Source: Tildeniella nuda ZEHNDER 1965/U140
Lineage (GTDB): Bacteria > Cyanobacteriota > Cyanobacteriia > Leptolyngbyales > Leptolyngbyaceae
Length of the DNA: 64,000 bases
Assembly (NCBI GenBank): GCA_019358895.1
Contig: JAHHIG010000011.1
Coordinates: forward strand, 1 to 64,000
Direction of reading: 5' to 3'
Each line of letters opens with the position of its first letter. The first letter of the stretch is position 1. Positions 46,233 to 55,574 of this stretch are shown here, one piece after another. The notes under the pieces are model-generated. The model saw only the letters and a program-made list of their open reading frames with translations. It was not told the DNA's origin and did not search any database. Made by a program: the position numbers and the translations under genes.

Positions 46233-46649
46233 TCAATTATACCAGAAGTGACCATCGGCAGAGCCACCAATTTGACTGTTAATTATTTCAACAGCACAAT
46301 ATTTACTGGAGGAGCCTTCTATCTTCTCGGAACTGGTTTTCTCGAACTGCCAATTAGGCTGCTTAGACGATCGCCAGGGTCTGCCAAACCAGGTATTGCC
46401 ACTCTCGTCCTTAAACCAAATCAGGGCGGAATTCTGACTGTAATCTATCACTTTGATAGTTCTTGCATAGCCAATCAAACATCCATTATCAGAGGCTTGT
46501 TTGATCGCAGGAGAGAACTCAGACGCATACAGCCACGAAAGAAACTCCCATTTGCCATAAGTACACCCAAACATCAGTAAAATGAATCCAATTACGTACA
46601 TCCGGAAAAACTTGTCAAGCCGGAATGCGGGTTTCTGTTTTACCATCAT
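46233..46649 (-). CDS. hypothetical membrane-anchored protein
   Basis: A 138-residue protein with a basic start and one hydrophobic segment (about 17-30, MYVIGFILLMFGC) ending in a Cys that could be a lipobox (LLMFGC). The rest is soluble, with a Trp/Phe-rich middle (ALIWFKDESGNTWFGRPW). The region is lower in GC than its neighbours and the protein matches no family I know, so recent acquisition is possible. The start is ATG-ATG; either could be used. Confidence 0.55.
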   Translation of the reverse strand: MMVKQKPAFRLDKFFRMYVIGFILLMFGCTYGKWEFLSWLYASEFSPAIKQASDNGCLIGYARTIKVIDYSQNSALIWFKDESGNTWFGRPWRSSKQPNWQFEKTSSEKIEGSSSKYCAVEIINSQIGGSADGHFWYN

Positions 46650-46819
46650 GACCTTCAGCCATTAAAAATAGTATCTGGTGAGATTGCAGCCAATGAAGTA
46701 GTTAAGCTTTTCAAAGAGCCACATAAATGCAAAAAGGTCAGGTCTAACAATTGACCTAACCTCTAAAGTCTTTCCAAAAACAATTGGCTTTGCTGGCGAA
46801 GGCACTGCCCAACGAAATG

Positions 46820-47143
46820 TTAGGAAGCCATTGCGACTTCGACCATTTCTTGCAGTTCGCCTTTTTGGTACAGCTCAATCAAAATATCAGAGCCGCCGAC
46901 AAATTGACCGTCTACATAGACCTGGGGAATGGTGGGCCAGCTAGAGTATTCTTTAATGCCCTGACGAATCTCCTCATCTGCGAGGACATCCACTGTCTCG
47001 AAGGGAACGCCGAGCGTGTTGAGGATTTGCACAACGTTGTTGGAGAAGCCACATTGGGGCATAAGCTTGTTGCCCTTCATGAAGACCATGATTTTATTGT
47101 GGTTGATGAGGGTTTCGAGCCGCGTTTGGGTTTCAGGAGTCAT
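46820..47143 (-). CDS. grxD: monothiol glutaredoxin (Grx4/GrxD type)
   Basis: A 107-residue monothiol glutaredoxin with the CGFS active site (MPQCGFSNNV, around residue 31), which binds a [2Fe-2S] cluster with glutathione and a BolA partner. Other family hallmarks are VFMKGNKLMPQ, WPTIPQVYVDGQFVGGSDI and a final helix. The ATG at 47143 gives the normal length. It lies 62 bases after the bolA stop on the same strand, so the pair is likely an operon in iron-sulfur trafficking or iron sensing. Confidence 0.93.
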   Translation of the reverse strand: MTPETQTRLETLINHNKIMVFMKGNKLMPQCGFSNNVVQILNTLGVPFETVDVLADEEIRQGIKEYSSWPTIPQVYVDGQFVGGSDILIELYQKGELQEMVEVAMAS

Positions 47144-47205
47144 AGGTTTGGAGGGGTGAGGTGTGCGAAAGAAGTGGAGCCAAAAGAGCCGAGCTTGACA
47201 CAATT

Positions 47206-47460
47206 TCAGACCGCTTGGCTGGCGATCGCCCAAGCTTGAGGGGTATACGTCTTAATTGCCATTGCGTGGATTGCCCCGCTGAGTAAATGCTGCTGGACTG
47301 CCTTATTCACCAACTGATGCTGCTGCACCAGGCGTTTGCCGTCAAACTGAGATGACACAACGGTCACTTCGTAGTGTTCACCGTCATTTGTCAAGACCTG
47401 CACCTGGGCATCGGGCAGTTCAGCTTTGATCATGGTTTCAACCTGATCGGGGCTAATCAT
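47206..47460 (-). CDS. BolA family protein
   Basis: An 84-residue protein with the BolA fold: a start with ISPDQVETMIKAELPDAQVQVL, then DGEHYEVTVVSSQFDGKRLVQQHQLVNKAVQQHLLSGAIHAMAIKTYTP. The His in the HAMAIKTYTP loop is a typical cluster ligand in BolA-glutaredoxin complexes. The ATG at 47460 has an AAGGAG Shine-Dalgarno upstream. It precedes the CGFS glutaredoxin gene, a functional pairing conserved widely. The function is in iron-sulfur handling; details in cyanobacteria are less certain. Confidence 0.93.
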   Translation of the reverse strand: MISPDQVETMIKAELPDAQVQVLTNDGEHYEVTVVSSQFDGKRLVQQHQLVNKAVQQHLLSGAIHAMAIKTYTPQAWAIASQAV

Positions 47461-47575
47461 GTGCTCTCCTTGACCGCTACTAATATTCATAGCTCCAGTT
47501 TAACGTTCAGTGTCAAGCTGAGTTTCATTCGTTTGGAGAGAGATACGATCGCCTGCCCTCTTCTATAAACACCTA

Positions 47576-48187
47576 CTAGCGCGGTGCCGCGCTCGGCTGG
47601 TCAGCGCGAGGACGAGGGTAAGGCGCATCTACAAAACCCAACTCCAGGAGCTGCTGATACGCTTTTTGTCCCAGGTTACGGGTTGGCTGTTGACTGCGAA
47701 TGATTTGCACAAGCAGCGGTACTGCTAGTTCAGGCTGGTTCTGAGCACGATGTACGAGAGCCAGTTGATACGTCGCCTGGTCACGCATTTCAGCAGACTC
47801 CAGCGCTTTGCGTCGTTGAGTATCGGCAATGCGGTTGTCAATGCCGGAAAAGCTGCCAGCCAGGTCTTGATAAAAGTTAGACAACTGGTTGAAGACTTGC
47901 CGCGCTTCCTGAAGTTTTTTGATCGCGTTCGGGTAGTTTTGAGCCGACACAGCCTTGTCCGCTTCATCCATCAGGCGCTTGCCACCCTGTTGGCTGAGCA
48001 GTCCGGCATCTTGATCGGTTGGTTTCAAAACGCTTGGGTCGTTCGGGTTGATCGGCTGCGCCCGATCGGGACTGGATGGCAACGCTTGAGCAAAACCGCT
48101 TGCAGGCTTTAGCAGTACGGCAGCAGCCAACAGAGAAAGGGAGAGAATCCCCGCAGTGCGGAAACGAGTAGTTCCAAAGAGTTCCAT
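47576..48187 (-). CDS. exported TPR-like hypothetical protein
   Basis: A 203-residue protein with a signal peptide (about 1-34, ending SGFAQA) and a helical body. Repeats such as GGKRLMDEADKAVSAQNYPNAIKKLQEARQVFNQL and ATYQLALVHRAQNQPELAVPLLVQIIRSQ resemble degenerate TPRs. A Pro/Arg-rich tail follows. It is probably periplasmic or lumenal and protein-binding. I know of similar cyanobacterial proteins but no function. It diverges from the PrcA-like protease gene. Confidence 0.68.
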   Translation of the reverse strand: MELFGTTRFRTAGILSLSLLAAAVLLKPASGFAQALPSSPDRAQPINPNDPSVLKPTDQDAGLLSQQGGKRLMDEADKAVSAQNYPNAIKKLQEARQVFNQLSNFYQDLAGSFSGIDNRIADTQRRKALESAEMRDQATYQLALVHRAQNQPELAVPLLVQIIRSQQPTRNLGQKAYQQLLELGFVDAPYPRPRADQPSAAPR

Positions 48188-48360
48188 GAGTCAGCTCTAG
48201 CCCTTATTGCAGAAATAGAAAGTGTAGAAAACAGAAGAAACACAACTGTATCAAAACTGTGAGTATATTACCATTGCAGGGTAACTCTACGCCTGAGTAG
48301 TCGTTAGCGACTAGGCACCGTCCTCTAAGCCTGCACCCTTCGTCTCAATGAGGTGTTTCA

Positions 48361-50475
48361 ATGACGAATCAAACGCCAGCAAACTCAGCGCAAGGTACTC
48401 AGGGCGCAGCCATGCCTGAGTCAAGCATCAATAAAGTGTTGCAGCGCGGTGGCGAAGAACTGTTGCTGGAAAAAGTGGACGATCGCTTTACGGTCAACGC
48501 CACAGATCAAGCGGCGATCGCAAATCTCCTTCAACCGCTGCCCGCAGATGTCAGCCCGGAGCGTGCGCCAGCTCAGCTCACAGAAATTGTGGTCGCCCCA
48601 GCGCAGCGTGATGCGGTGATGCAGCAGGTGCGAGATGCCGATGCCGTCAACTACGCCAGTCATGTCTATCAACTCAAGGACGATCCGGCATCGCGGCTGT
48701 ATTTAACGGATCAAATGACGATTCAGTTTGCGCCCTCAGTCACACCAGACGCGATCGCGCAAATCACTACACCGATAGGGTTACGCCAGGTGAAGCCGAT
48801 CGCAGGCGTGCCGAACACCTTTGTGTTTGAAACCACTACTAGCGCTCAAGAAAATCCGCTTAAAATTGCCAATCGCCTGATGCAGCGATCGGAGGTACTG
48901 ACCGCTGAGCCAAACATTATTGTGCGGACGCAAGATCACTATCGTCCTCGTGACCCCATTTATCCCAAGCAGTGGCATCTTAACCACAACGGCGGCGCTG
49001 ATCTGGCTCTCAATTCTCATGTTTTCGCCGAGACAGCGTGGGATATTACGCGAGGCATTCGATCGGTCACGATCGCTGTCATGGATGACTCTGTAGACCT
49101 CACCCATCCGGACTTTCAGGGCATTGGCAAAATCGTTGCCCCGCGTGACTTCAAGGAGAATGACTTTCTGCCACTGCCCGGTGATCCCGATGACAATCAC
49201 GGTACCGCCTGTGCAGGAGTTTCTACCGCTGAAGAAAACGGCGCGGGAGCCGTTGGAGTGGCTCCTGGTTGCGCCCTCATGCCCATTCGCACAACGGGCT
49301 TTTTGGATGATCAGACGATCGAAGACTTGTTCGGCTGGGCAGCCACAAAAGGTGCATCGGTCATTTCCTGTAGCTGGGGACCCGCGGCTGTCTACTTCCC
49401 ACTCTCACTCCGACAGCGTGCCGCCCTCACTCAAGCTGCCACCACTGGGCGCAACGGCAAAGGCTGCGTAATTGTGTTCGCTGCTGGAAACGCTAACCGC
49501 CCGACCAACGGCACCATCAATGAAAGCGGCTGGACTAACAATGCCTTGAGCGGTGATACTGCCTGGTTAGGAGGCTTTACCGTGCATCCCGATATCATCA
49601 CAGTTGCCGCTTCAACTAGCCTTAATAAAAAAGCGGCATACAGCAACTGGGGCGCAGAAATCTCCGTTTGTGCGCCCAGCAACAACGCACCACCGGGTAT
49701 CGGTCTTCAGGATATCGGCTATGTTTTTACGCCACCGCAAGTCAGAGGCGCGTTGCCTGGATTGGGCATTGTGACGACCGATCGCGTGGGTGCAGCAGGC
49801 TATGCTCCCGATAATATTGCGATCGATTTTGGTGGTACATCCAGCGCTTGTCCGTTGGTGGCAGGAGTTGCAGCGCTGGTGCTATCGGCAAACCCTGATT
49901 TGACAGCAACAGAGGTTAAGCAACTGCTACAGCAAACCGCAGACAAAATTGTGGACTCCAACCCCGATCCGCAGTTTGGTTTCCGCAAAGGTACGTATGA
50001 GGCAGGGGGACGGTGCGACTGGTTTGGCTACGGTAAAGTGAATGCTGCCAAAGCGGTTCAGGCAGCCGTGCAGCGACAGGCAATGGCAGCGATCGCTCCC
50101 TCTCGCCAGATCCAGCAGCAAAACACGACCAGCAGCGCCATTCCCGATCACAATCCCCAGGGATTAACCAGCACGATTCAGATCACGGAGACTGGCACCG
50201 TACGATCGATTCAAATCAGCGTAGCGATCGACCATAGTTTTCTCGGTGATCTACAAATCAGCCTGACCTCACCCAGCAATCAAACCGTTTTGCTGCAAAG
50301 CCGCACCCTTGGACGCAGCACCCGCCTTCAGACCACTTACACACTGCAAACGACAGCACTACTCAGGCGCTTCTTGAACCAACCCGTTCAGGGACGTTGG
50401 CAACTGCGCATTGTCGATGCCGCCGAAGGCGACACGGGGACGCTGAATAGTTGGACGTTGACAGTGGGAGTGTGA
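48361..50475 (+). CDS. subtilisin-like protease with P-domain (PrcA-like)
   Basis: A 704-residue S8 peptidase resembling the calcium-dependent protease PrcA of Anabaena. A pro-region lies at about 1-190. The catalytic domain (about 200-570) has triad residues Asp243 in VMDDSVDLTHPD, His280 in DDNHGTACAG and Ser494 in GGTSSACPLVAG. A C-terminal proprotein-convertase P-domain spans about 605-704 (SVAIDHSFLGDLQISLTSPSNQTVLLQ). The N-terminus is polar (MTNQTPANSAQGTQ), with no signal peptide or membrane helix, so it is cytoplasmic or exported by another route. All triad residues are present, so activity is expected. Confidence 0.92.
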   Translation: MTNQTPANSAQGTQGAAMPESSINKVLQRGGEELLLEKVDDRFTVNATDQAAIANLLQPLPADVSPERAPAQLTEIVVAPAQRDAVMQQVRDADAVNYASHVYQLKDDPASRLYLTDQMTIQFAPSVTPDAIAQITTPIGLRQVKPIAGVPNTFVFETTTSAQENPLKIANRLMQRSEVLTAEPNIIVRTQDHYRPRDPIYPKQWHLNHNGGADLALNSHVFAETAWDITRGIRSVTIAVMDDSVDLTHPDFQGIGKIVAPRDFKENDFLPLPGDPDDNHGTACAGVSTAEENGAGAVGVAPGCALMPIRTTGFLDDQTIEDLFGWAATKGASVISCSWGPAAVYFPLSLRQRAALTQAATTGRNGKGCVIVFAAGNANRPTNGTINESGWTNNALSGDTAWLGGFTVHPDIITVAASTSLNKKAAYSNWGAEISVCAPSNNAPPGIGLQDIGYVFTPPQVRGALPGLGIVTTDRVGAAGYAPDNIAIDFGGTSSACPLVAGVAALVLSANPDLTATEVKQLLQQTADKIVDSNPDPQFGFRKGTYEAGGRCDWFGYGKVNAAKAVQAAVQRQAMAAIAPSRQIQQQNTTSSAIPDHNPQGLTSTIQITETGTVRSIQISVAIDHSFLGDLQISLTSPSNQTVLLQSRTLGRSTRLQTTYTLQTTALLRRFLNQPVQGRWQLRIVDAAEGDTGTLNSWTLTVGV

Positions 50476-50575
50476 GGAGTGAGGAGTGAGGAGTGAGGAG
50501 TGATTTCGAGTTGATCCTGACCGCTGACCGCTGACCGCTGACCGCTCCCTCCTGCCTTCCACCTTCTGCCTTCCA
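50465..50575. repeat. heptamer cassette, inverted copy
   Basis: In order: GGAGTGA units (50471-50500), linker TTTCGAGTTGATCC, GACCGCT units (50518-50547), then CTGCCTTCCACCTTC units to about 50575. The reverse complement matches the cassette at 53190-53340 module for module, including the linker. It begins within the last bases of the protease gene. Confidence 0.9.
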
Positions 50576-50577
50576 CC

Positions 50578-51294
50578 TCACTCCACCAAATGATGATCCA
50601 TCGCAAACCGCACCAGTTCAGCGCGGTTGTTGGTATCGGTTTTGCGCAGCAAGCTGCTGACGTATTTTTCGACGGTGCGTGGGCTGAGGTGCAAATGTTC
50701 ACCAATTTGCATATTTGATTGCCCGTCCGATAGCACTTTGAGGACTTCGCGTTCGCGTTGAGTGAGGTTTAGCGCTGCAACAACGATAGTTAACGCCGCG
50801 TTCTGCGCTGCCGTGTGATTGTCGTTGTGAGTTGCCTGGGACGATCGCGATCGCTCCGTACGTTCAACATCACGCAAGCGCTCTGCATTCCCCCTTGCAA
50901 AGCGCCACTCCAGCTCAATCAATTGCAGTCGCTCCAGCAGATTTCGTACGACTGCTCCTAGCTCTTGCAGCTCAAACGGCTTGGAGAGATACACGTCACA
51001 GCCTGCCTGATAGCCTCGAATACGCTCTTGCGTGTCGTTGCGTGCCGTCAAAAACACTACAGGCAACAAGCGTGAAGTAGGGCGCTGCCGAATACGGCTT
51101 ACTAGCTCGTAGCCATCCATCTGCGGCATGGTGATGTCGGTGACAACGAGATGGGGCTGATAGTCTTCAACCAGCTTGAGCGCCTCTCGACCATTTTCAG
51201 CAGTGACAACCAGATAGCCGATCGTCTCCAGATAATCGCTGATCGACAGACGTGTTCCTAAGTCATCATCAGCAACAAGGATTGTGAGAGGCAT
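50578..51294 (-). CDS. LuxR-type response regulator, Rre1/Ycf29-like
   Basis: A 238-residue response regulator. The receiver (about 1-120) begins MPLTILVADDDLGTRLSISDYLE, with phospho-acceptor Asp in HLVVTDITMPQMDGYE, Thr in VVFLTARND and Lys in VYLSKPFEL. The LuxR DNA-binding domain (about 170-235) has LTQREREVLKVLSDGQSNMQIGEHLHLSPRTVEKYVSSLLRKT and ends RAELVRFAMDHHLVE, which matches Rre1 (chloroplast Ycf29) as I recall it. Rre1 controls heat-shock, salt and redox genes and is phosphorylated by Hik2. A Hik2-like kinase lies at 26.0-27.5 kb. The linker between domains is 40-50 residues. Confidence 0.83.
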   Translation of the reverse strand: MPLTILVADDDLGTRLSISDYLETIGYLVVTAENGREALKLVEDYQPHLVVTDITMPQMDGYELVSRIRQRPTSRLLPVVFLTARNDTQERIRGYQAGCDVYLSKPFELQELGAVVRNLLERLQLIELEWRFARGNAERLRDVERTERSRSSQATHNDNHTAAQNAALTIVVAALNLTQREREVLKVLSDGQSNMQIGEHLHLSPRTVEKYVSSLLRKTDTNNRAELVRFAMDHHLVE

Positions 51295-51397
51295 ACAAGA
51301 GCTGCTGCTAGTGTGTCTAAGTCTTAAACATTACATTTTTTAGAAAGCGCTATCAAAACTAAAATATATCGGTTTTGTCCGTGTCTGTGTGGCATTG

Positions 51398-51447
51398 ATG
51401 AGCGATCGCTAACAGAAATTTGTAAAAGCCTGCGGGCGATCGCTCAT
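51398..51447. terminator. HIP1-containing inverted repeat, possible pgi terminator
   Basis: ATGAGCGATCGC (51398-51409) and GCGATCGCTCAT (51436-51447) are exact complements with a 26-base loop, just beyond the pgi stop. There is no T-run, so a terminator role is uncertain; the arms each contain a HIP1 octamer. Confidence 0.5.
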
Positions 51448-51468
51448 TCCATCCGAGTGAGAGCAATT

Positions 51469-53055
51469 TTAGCGAAGGCGTACGTTCAAGCTAGAGGGAT
51501 CGCCGGGATTGCCTTCCAACGAAACATTTCGCTCATTGGCAGAGAGGTGACGCACAATCTTGTAAAGCGTCTCAGTGTGGTCAGATGCACCGATTTTTGC
51601 TGCTAATGCTGTCAGAGAGAGCGGCGCTCCTTCCTGCTCCAGCGCTTCTACTACTTCCATCTGTAGTTCTAAGATTGCTGCTGCTGCTTTCTTTCCAGCT
51701 TCTACCCCTGGTTGGTGGTAGGCATTGATATTGACGAGAAAGCCATAGAAACCCACGGCTCTTTCGTACAGTGCGATCAAGGCTCCTACCTGTCTGGGAG
51801 TAACTTCAGGAATGGTGACCGTGATGGAATCGCGCTGGTTTTCGTAGAGCGCTTGCCGGGTACCTTGGAGCAGCCCGGAAAGGTAATCTCCAGCCGTCAC
51901 ACCGGGTTCCACTTCAATGGATGGCTTGTCACGATCTTTCAGTACTTCGATAAAGGTGAGAAAGAAGTTTGGCACGCCTTCGCGTAGCTGCTGCACATAG
52001 GCATGTTGGTCAGTCGAACCCTTGTTGCCGTAAACCGCAATGCCCTGATAGACCGTTTTGCCATCCAGGTCTTTTTCTTTACCCAACGACTCCATCACTA
52101 ACTGCTGAAGGTAACGGCTAAACAGCAGCAGGCTGTCTTTATAGGGCAGCACCACCATATCTTTTTCGCCCTTGCCGTTGCCTGCAAAGTACCAGGCAAG
52201 TGCCAACAACGCAGCCGGATTTGTTTTTAGCTGTGGCGCACGAGTGGCAGTATCCATCTCTTTTGCTCCTGCCAGCAGACTGCGGATGTCAATGCTTTGC
52301 AGGGCTGCGTCGAGCAATCCGACAGCCGAAAGCTCTGAGGTGCGTCCGCCCACCCAGTCGAACATGGGGAACGTTGCCAGCCAGCCTTCCGATCGCGCCA
52401 GGTCATCCATTTTGCTACCAGGCAGGGTGATTGCAACCGCCTGTCTGGCAAAGTCTAAGCCCTTGTCTGCGAAGGCTTTCTTTGCCTCAAGCATACCGTT
52501 GCGGGTTTCGGGTGTGCCGCCGGATTTGGTGATGACGATGACCAGTGTGCTGCTGAGACGATCGCCCAAACGCTCAAAGGTGCGATCGAAGCCATCCGGG
52601 TCAGTATTATCAAAAAAGTGAATCGCTAGCGGTGGCTGCTCAGGTGCCAGTGCCGCAGCGACAAATTCGGGACCCAATGCTGAACCGCCAATGCCGATCG
52701 AGAGAATATCGGTGAATTTGGTCGCTTGTGGTGGACGAATATCGCCTGCATGAATCTTTTGGGCAAACGCTTCAATTTGGTCAAGCGCCCCAGTAATTTC
52801 TTGCTTGAGCGCTGGCGTGGGTGCCAGGTCGGGATCGCGCAACCAGTAATGACCCACCATACGGGTTTCGTCGGGGTTGGCGATCGCGCCTCCTTCCAAT
52901 GCCGCCATGTTCTTAAATGCCTGTTCAAATTTGGGCTGCATGGTCGCCACAAAGACATCATCAAACCGCATTCGGCTGATGTCTAAGTACAGTCCTAAAC
53001 CATCGTGATAGTAAAGCCAGTCCTGGTAACGTTGCCAGAGTGCAGCAGCATCCAT
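51469..53055 (-). CDS. pgi: glucose-6-phosphate isomerase
   Basis: A 528-residue enzyme that interconverts glucose 6-phosphate and fructose 6-phosphate in glycolysis and the Calvin cycle overflow to glycogen. Conserved segments include [23 protein letters not shown], the sugar-phosphate loop [38 protein letters not shown] and [14 protein letters not shown]. The catalytic Glu is expected in this last area, and Lys/His in [17 protein letters not shown]. The ATG at 53055 is preferred over a GTG at 53067. It is monocistronic and lies between the two heptamer cassettes. Confidence 0.97.
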   Translation of the reverse strand: MDAAALWQRYQDWLYYHDGLGLYLDISRMRFDDVFVATMQPKFEQAFKNMAALEGGAIANPDETRMVGHYWLRDPDLAPTPALKQEITGALDQIEAFAQKIHAGDIRPPQATKFTDILSIGIGGSALGPEFVAAALAPEQPPLAIHFFDNTDPDGFDRTFERLGDRLSSTLVIVITKSGGTPETRNGMLEAKKAFADKGLDFARQAVAITLPGSKMDDLARSEGWLATFPMFDWVGGRTSELSAVGLLDAALQSIDIRSLLAGAKEMDTATRAPQLKTNPAALLALAWYFAGNGKGEKDMVVLPYKDSLLLFSRYLQQLVMESLGKEKDLDGKTVYQGIAVYGNKGSTDQHAYVQQLREGVPNFFLTFIEVLKDRDKPSIEVEPGVTAGDYLSGLLQGTRQALYENQRDSITVTIPEVTPRQVGALIALYERAVGFYGFLVNINAYHQPGVEAGKKAAAAILELQMEVVEALEQEGAPLSLTALAAKIGASDHTETLYKIVRHLSANERNVSLEGNPGDPSSLNVRLR

Positions 53056-53419
<364 letters not shown>

Positions 53420-54610
53420 ATGTTCGATTTCAGCGGCATTCTGCTGTTCTTTACACCTGGCTATCTTGTCTCGCTCATCATCTTTACGGCAACCTTTGCG
53501 CTGTTCAGCTTGGGCTTAAATTTGCAATGGGGTTTCACAGGGCTAATTAATTTTGGTCACATTGCTTTTATGACGGTTGGGGCATACACCACCGTGCTAT
53601 TGAGTTTAAGGGGAGTACCGCTCATTCTGGCAGCGTTGATTGGGGCAGTCTTGGCGGCTGGATTAGGGCTGCTGATCGGACTATCCACATTGCGACTGCG
53701 GGAAGATTATTTGGCGATCGTGACCATCGGCGTGTCTGAAGTCATTCGGCTCATTGCGCTTAACGAAGAATGGCTGACACAAGGCGCACGCGGTGTTTAC
53801 AGCTACCCCTTGCCACTGGAAGCGCTGACTCGACCCACGTTTATCAGTAAACTTGGCATGATTGGCATCTGGACAGCAATTTTTGCGCTGGCAGGCTGGC
53901 AGCTCTGGCGGTGGACATGGCAACGGCTCGATCGTCTCGGTCAAAAAGATACCCGCAACAGCACTCAACCGGGGCAAATCGGCAAACTGGCGCTTGGCAT
54001 CTCGACTGCTCTTTTAGGCTTAGTGCTGTACTGGGCAGGTGCCGTTTCGCTCTACGATTATTCTTACAAAGCGGGCTTGATGCTGGTGCTGGTGATCGTG
54101 CTGGCGCTAGTGTACTGGCGACTGGAGGCGCTAGTGCGATCGCCCTGGGGTCGCGTCTTGAAAGCCATCCGTGAAGATGAGGAAATCGCCAAAGCGCTGG
54201 GCAAGAATGTGTTCTGGTACAAGCTACAAGCGCTGATGCTGGGTGGGGCGATCGCAGGTATTGCCGGAGCCTTCTACGCATGGCAGTTGAGCTTCATCAA
54301 TCCGGATGGCTTCATTCCGCTGATTACCTTTCAGGCATGGACGATCGTGGTTCTGGGTGGCGCTGGCAACAACGCTGGAACACTGCTAGGAGCCGCGATT
54401 TTTTGGGCATATAACTCTGTAACGCGGTTTTTGCTGCCTGCGATCGCCCCTGCCCTACACGCGATCGTGCCTGCCATTCCGCCGCAATTAGATGAAGGCA
54501 GAGCCGGAGCGTTTCGGATTATGATCATCGGCTTGCTGCTCATTGTGCTGATGATGGCGCGACCACAAGGCATTTTAGGGAAGAAGGAGGAACTGTCTCT
54601 TGGTCGATGA
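53420..54610 (+). CDS. branched-chain-type amino acid ABC permease (LivM family)
   Basis: A 396-residue membrane permease with about nine helices. The family block FGHIAFMTVGAYTTVLLSL appears near residue 45. The LivM-specific block EDYLAIVTIGVSEVIRLIALNEEWLTQGARGVYSYP follows. The EAA-like loop contacting the ATPase is SPWGRVLKAIREDEEIAKALGKNVFWYKLQALMLGGAIAGIAGAFYA. The ATG at 53420 is preferred; the upstream frame comes out of repeat DNA. The ATPase gene overlaps its end by 11 bases. Similar cyanobacterial permeases (NatC/NatD) carry neutral amino acids; other substrates are possible. Confidence 0.9.
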   Translation: MFDFSGILLFFTPGYLVSLIIFTATFALFSLGLNLQWGFTGLINFGHIAFMTVGAYTTVLLSLRGVPLILAALIGAVLAAGLGLLIGLSTLRLREDYLAIVTIGVSEVIRLIALNEEWLTQGARGVYSYPLPLEALTRPTFISKLGMIGIWTAIFALAGWQLWRWTWQRLDRLGQKDTRNSTQPGQIGKLALGISTALLGLVLYWAGAVSLYDYSYKAGLMLVLVIVLALVYWRLEALVRSPWGRVLKAIREDEEIAKALGKNVFWYKLQALMLGGAIAGIAGAFYAWQLSFINPDGFIPLITFQAWTIVVLGGAGNNAGTLLGAAIFWAYNSVTRFLLPAIAPALHAIVPAIPPQLDEGRAGAFRIMIIGLLLIVLMMARPQGILGKKEELSLGR

Positions 54611-55475
54611 AAACTCCCATACCGTTGATCCAGTTGAACACTTGAGCCATCCTGACAGTGAAGACCTGGCAGACATTCTGGCAGACGTGGAACCGATCGA
54701 TCGTCCTGCTAAGTTACAACTGCCACTCCTGGCAGCAAGTGGGCTGATCAAACGCTTTGGTGGGCTGATTGCGATCGATCATGCCTCGATCGAAGTCGCC
54801 AAAGGCAGCATTACTGGACTCATCGGACCCAATGGTGCGGGCAAAACGACCCTCTTCAACCTGCTCTCCAACTTTAGCCATCCCGACAAAGGGCGCGTGC
54901 TATTCGATGGCGAACCCATTCACCAACTCCAATCGCATCAAATCGCGCAACGCGGTATGATCCGCACCTTTCAGGTTGCACGAGTTCTTTCGCGCCTCTC
55001 GGTGCTAGAAAATATGCTGCTGGCAACCCAACATCAAACGGGCGAAAATTTTTGGCTCACCTGGTTTAAACAAAAGCAGATTACCGCCGAAGAACGTCAG
55101 CAGCGCGATCGTGCCATAACCATTCTGGAGTCGATCGGGCTGGCACACATGGCACACGAATATGCTGGCGCTTTATCCGGCGGTCAACGCAAACTCTTGG
55201 AAATGGGACGAGCGCTGATGAGCCAACCCCAACTCATTTTGCTCGATGAACCCGCCGCTGGCGTGAACCCCACGCTCATTAATCAGATTTGCGATTGCAT
55301 TCTCACCTGGAACCGTGAAGGGCTGACCTTTCTCATCATCGAACACAACATGGATGTGATTATGTCCCTGTGCGATCAGGTCTGGGTGCTCGCCGAAGGT
55401 CGCAATCTCGCCGTTGGCACACCCACCGAAATTCAAACCAATGCTCAGGTGCTAGAAGCCTATCTGGGGCAGTGA
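54600..55475 (+). CDS. branched-chain-type ABC ATPase (LivG family)
   Basis: A 291-residue ATP-binding subunit. The N-terminal extension of about 45 residues (VDENSHTVDPVEHLSHPDSED...) is acidic and unusual for LivG. Then come Walker A GPNGAGKTT (about 77), FQVARVLSRLSVLENML, signature LSGGQRKLLEMGRALM and Walker B LILLDEPAAGVNPTL. It starts at a TTG with a strong AAGGAGG Shine-Dalgarno and overlaps the permease stop, so it is translationally coupled. The LivF partner ATPase that normally follows is missing here. Its last 77 bases are duplicated 300 bases downstream. Confidence 0.92.
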   Translation: MVDENSHTVDPVEHLSHPDSEDLADILADVEPIDRPAKLQLPLLAASGLIKRFGGLIAIDHASIEVAKGSITGLIGPNGAGKTTLFNLLSNFSHPDKGRVLFDGEPIHQLQSHQIAQRGMIRTFQVARVLSRLSVLENMLLATQHQTGENFWLTWFKQKQITAEERQQRDRAITILESIGLAHMAHEYAGALSGGQRKLLEMGRALMSQPQLILLDEPAAGVNPTLINQICDCILTWNREGLTFLIIEHNMDVIMSLCDQVWVLAEGRNLAVGTPTEIQTNAQVLEAYLGQ

Positions 55476-55477
55476 AG
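55401..55477. repeat. direct repeat A (3' end of livG-like gene)
   Basis: The final 77 bases of the ATPase gene recur, diverged, at 55774-55848. Both run from CGCAATCTCGCC to GGGGCAGT(G/A)AAG. Confidence 0.9.
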
Positions 55478-55478
55478 C

Positions 55479-55574
55479 ATGGATTTCAATGCCTTGGTAG
55501 CCGCGATCGTGGCTGATCGAACCGTTTATCGTCCTGATCCAAGCCGTTGGGTTAACTGGAGATTCAGAAGATGA
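55479..55574 (+). CDS. small ORF in duplication scar
   Basis: A 31-residue frame from an ATG directly after the ATPase stop, encoding MDFNALVAAIVADRTVYRP... and ending WRFRR. Its TGA overlaps the next ATG (ATGA), a pattern of real coupled genes. No family is recognised. It lies between the two direct repeats. Confidence 0.35.
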   Translation: MDFNALVAAIVADRTVYRPDPSRWVNWRFRR

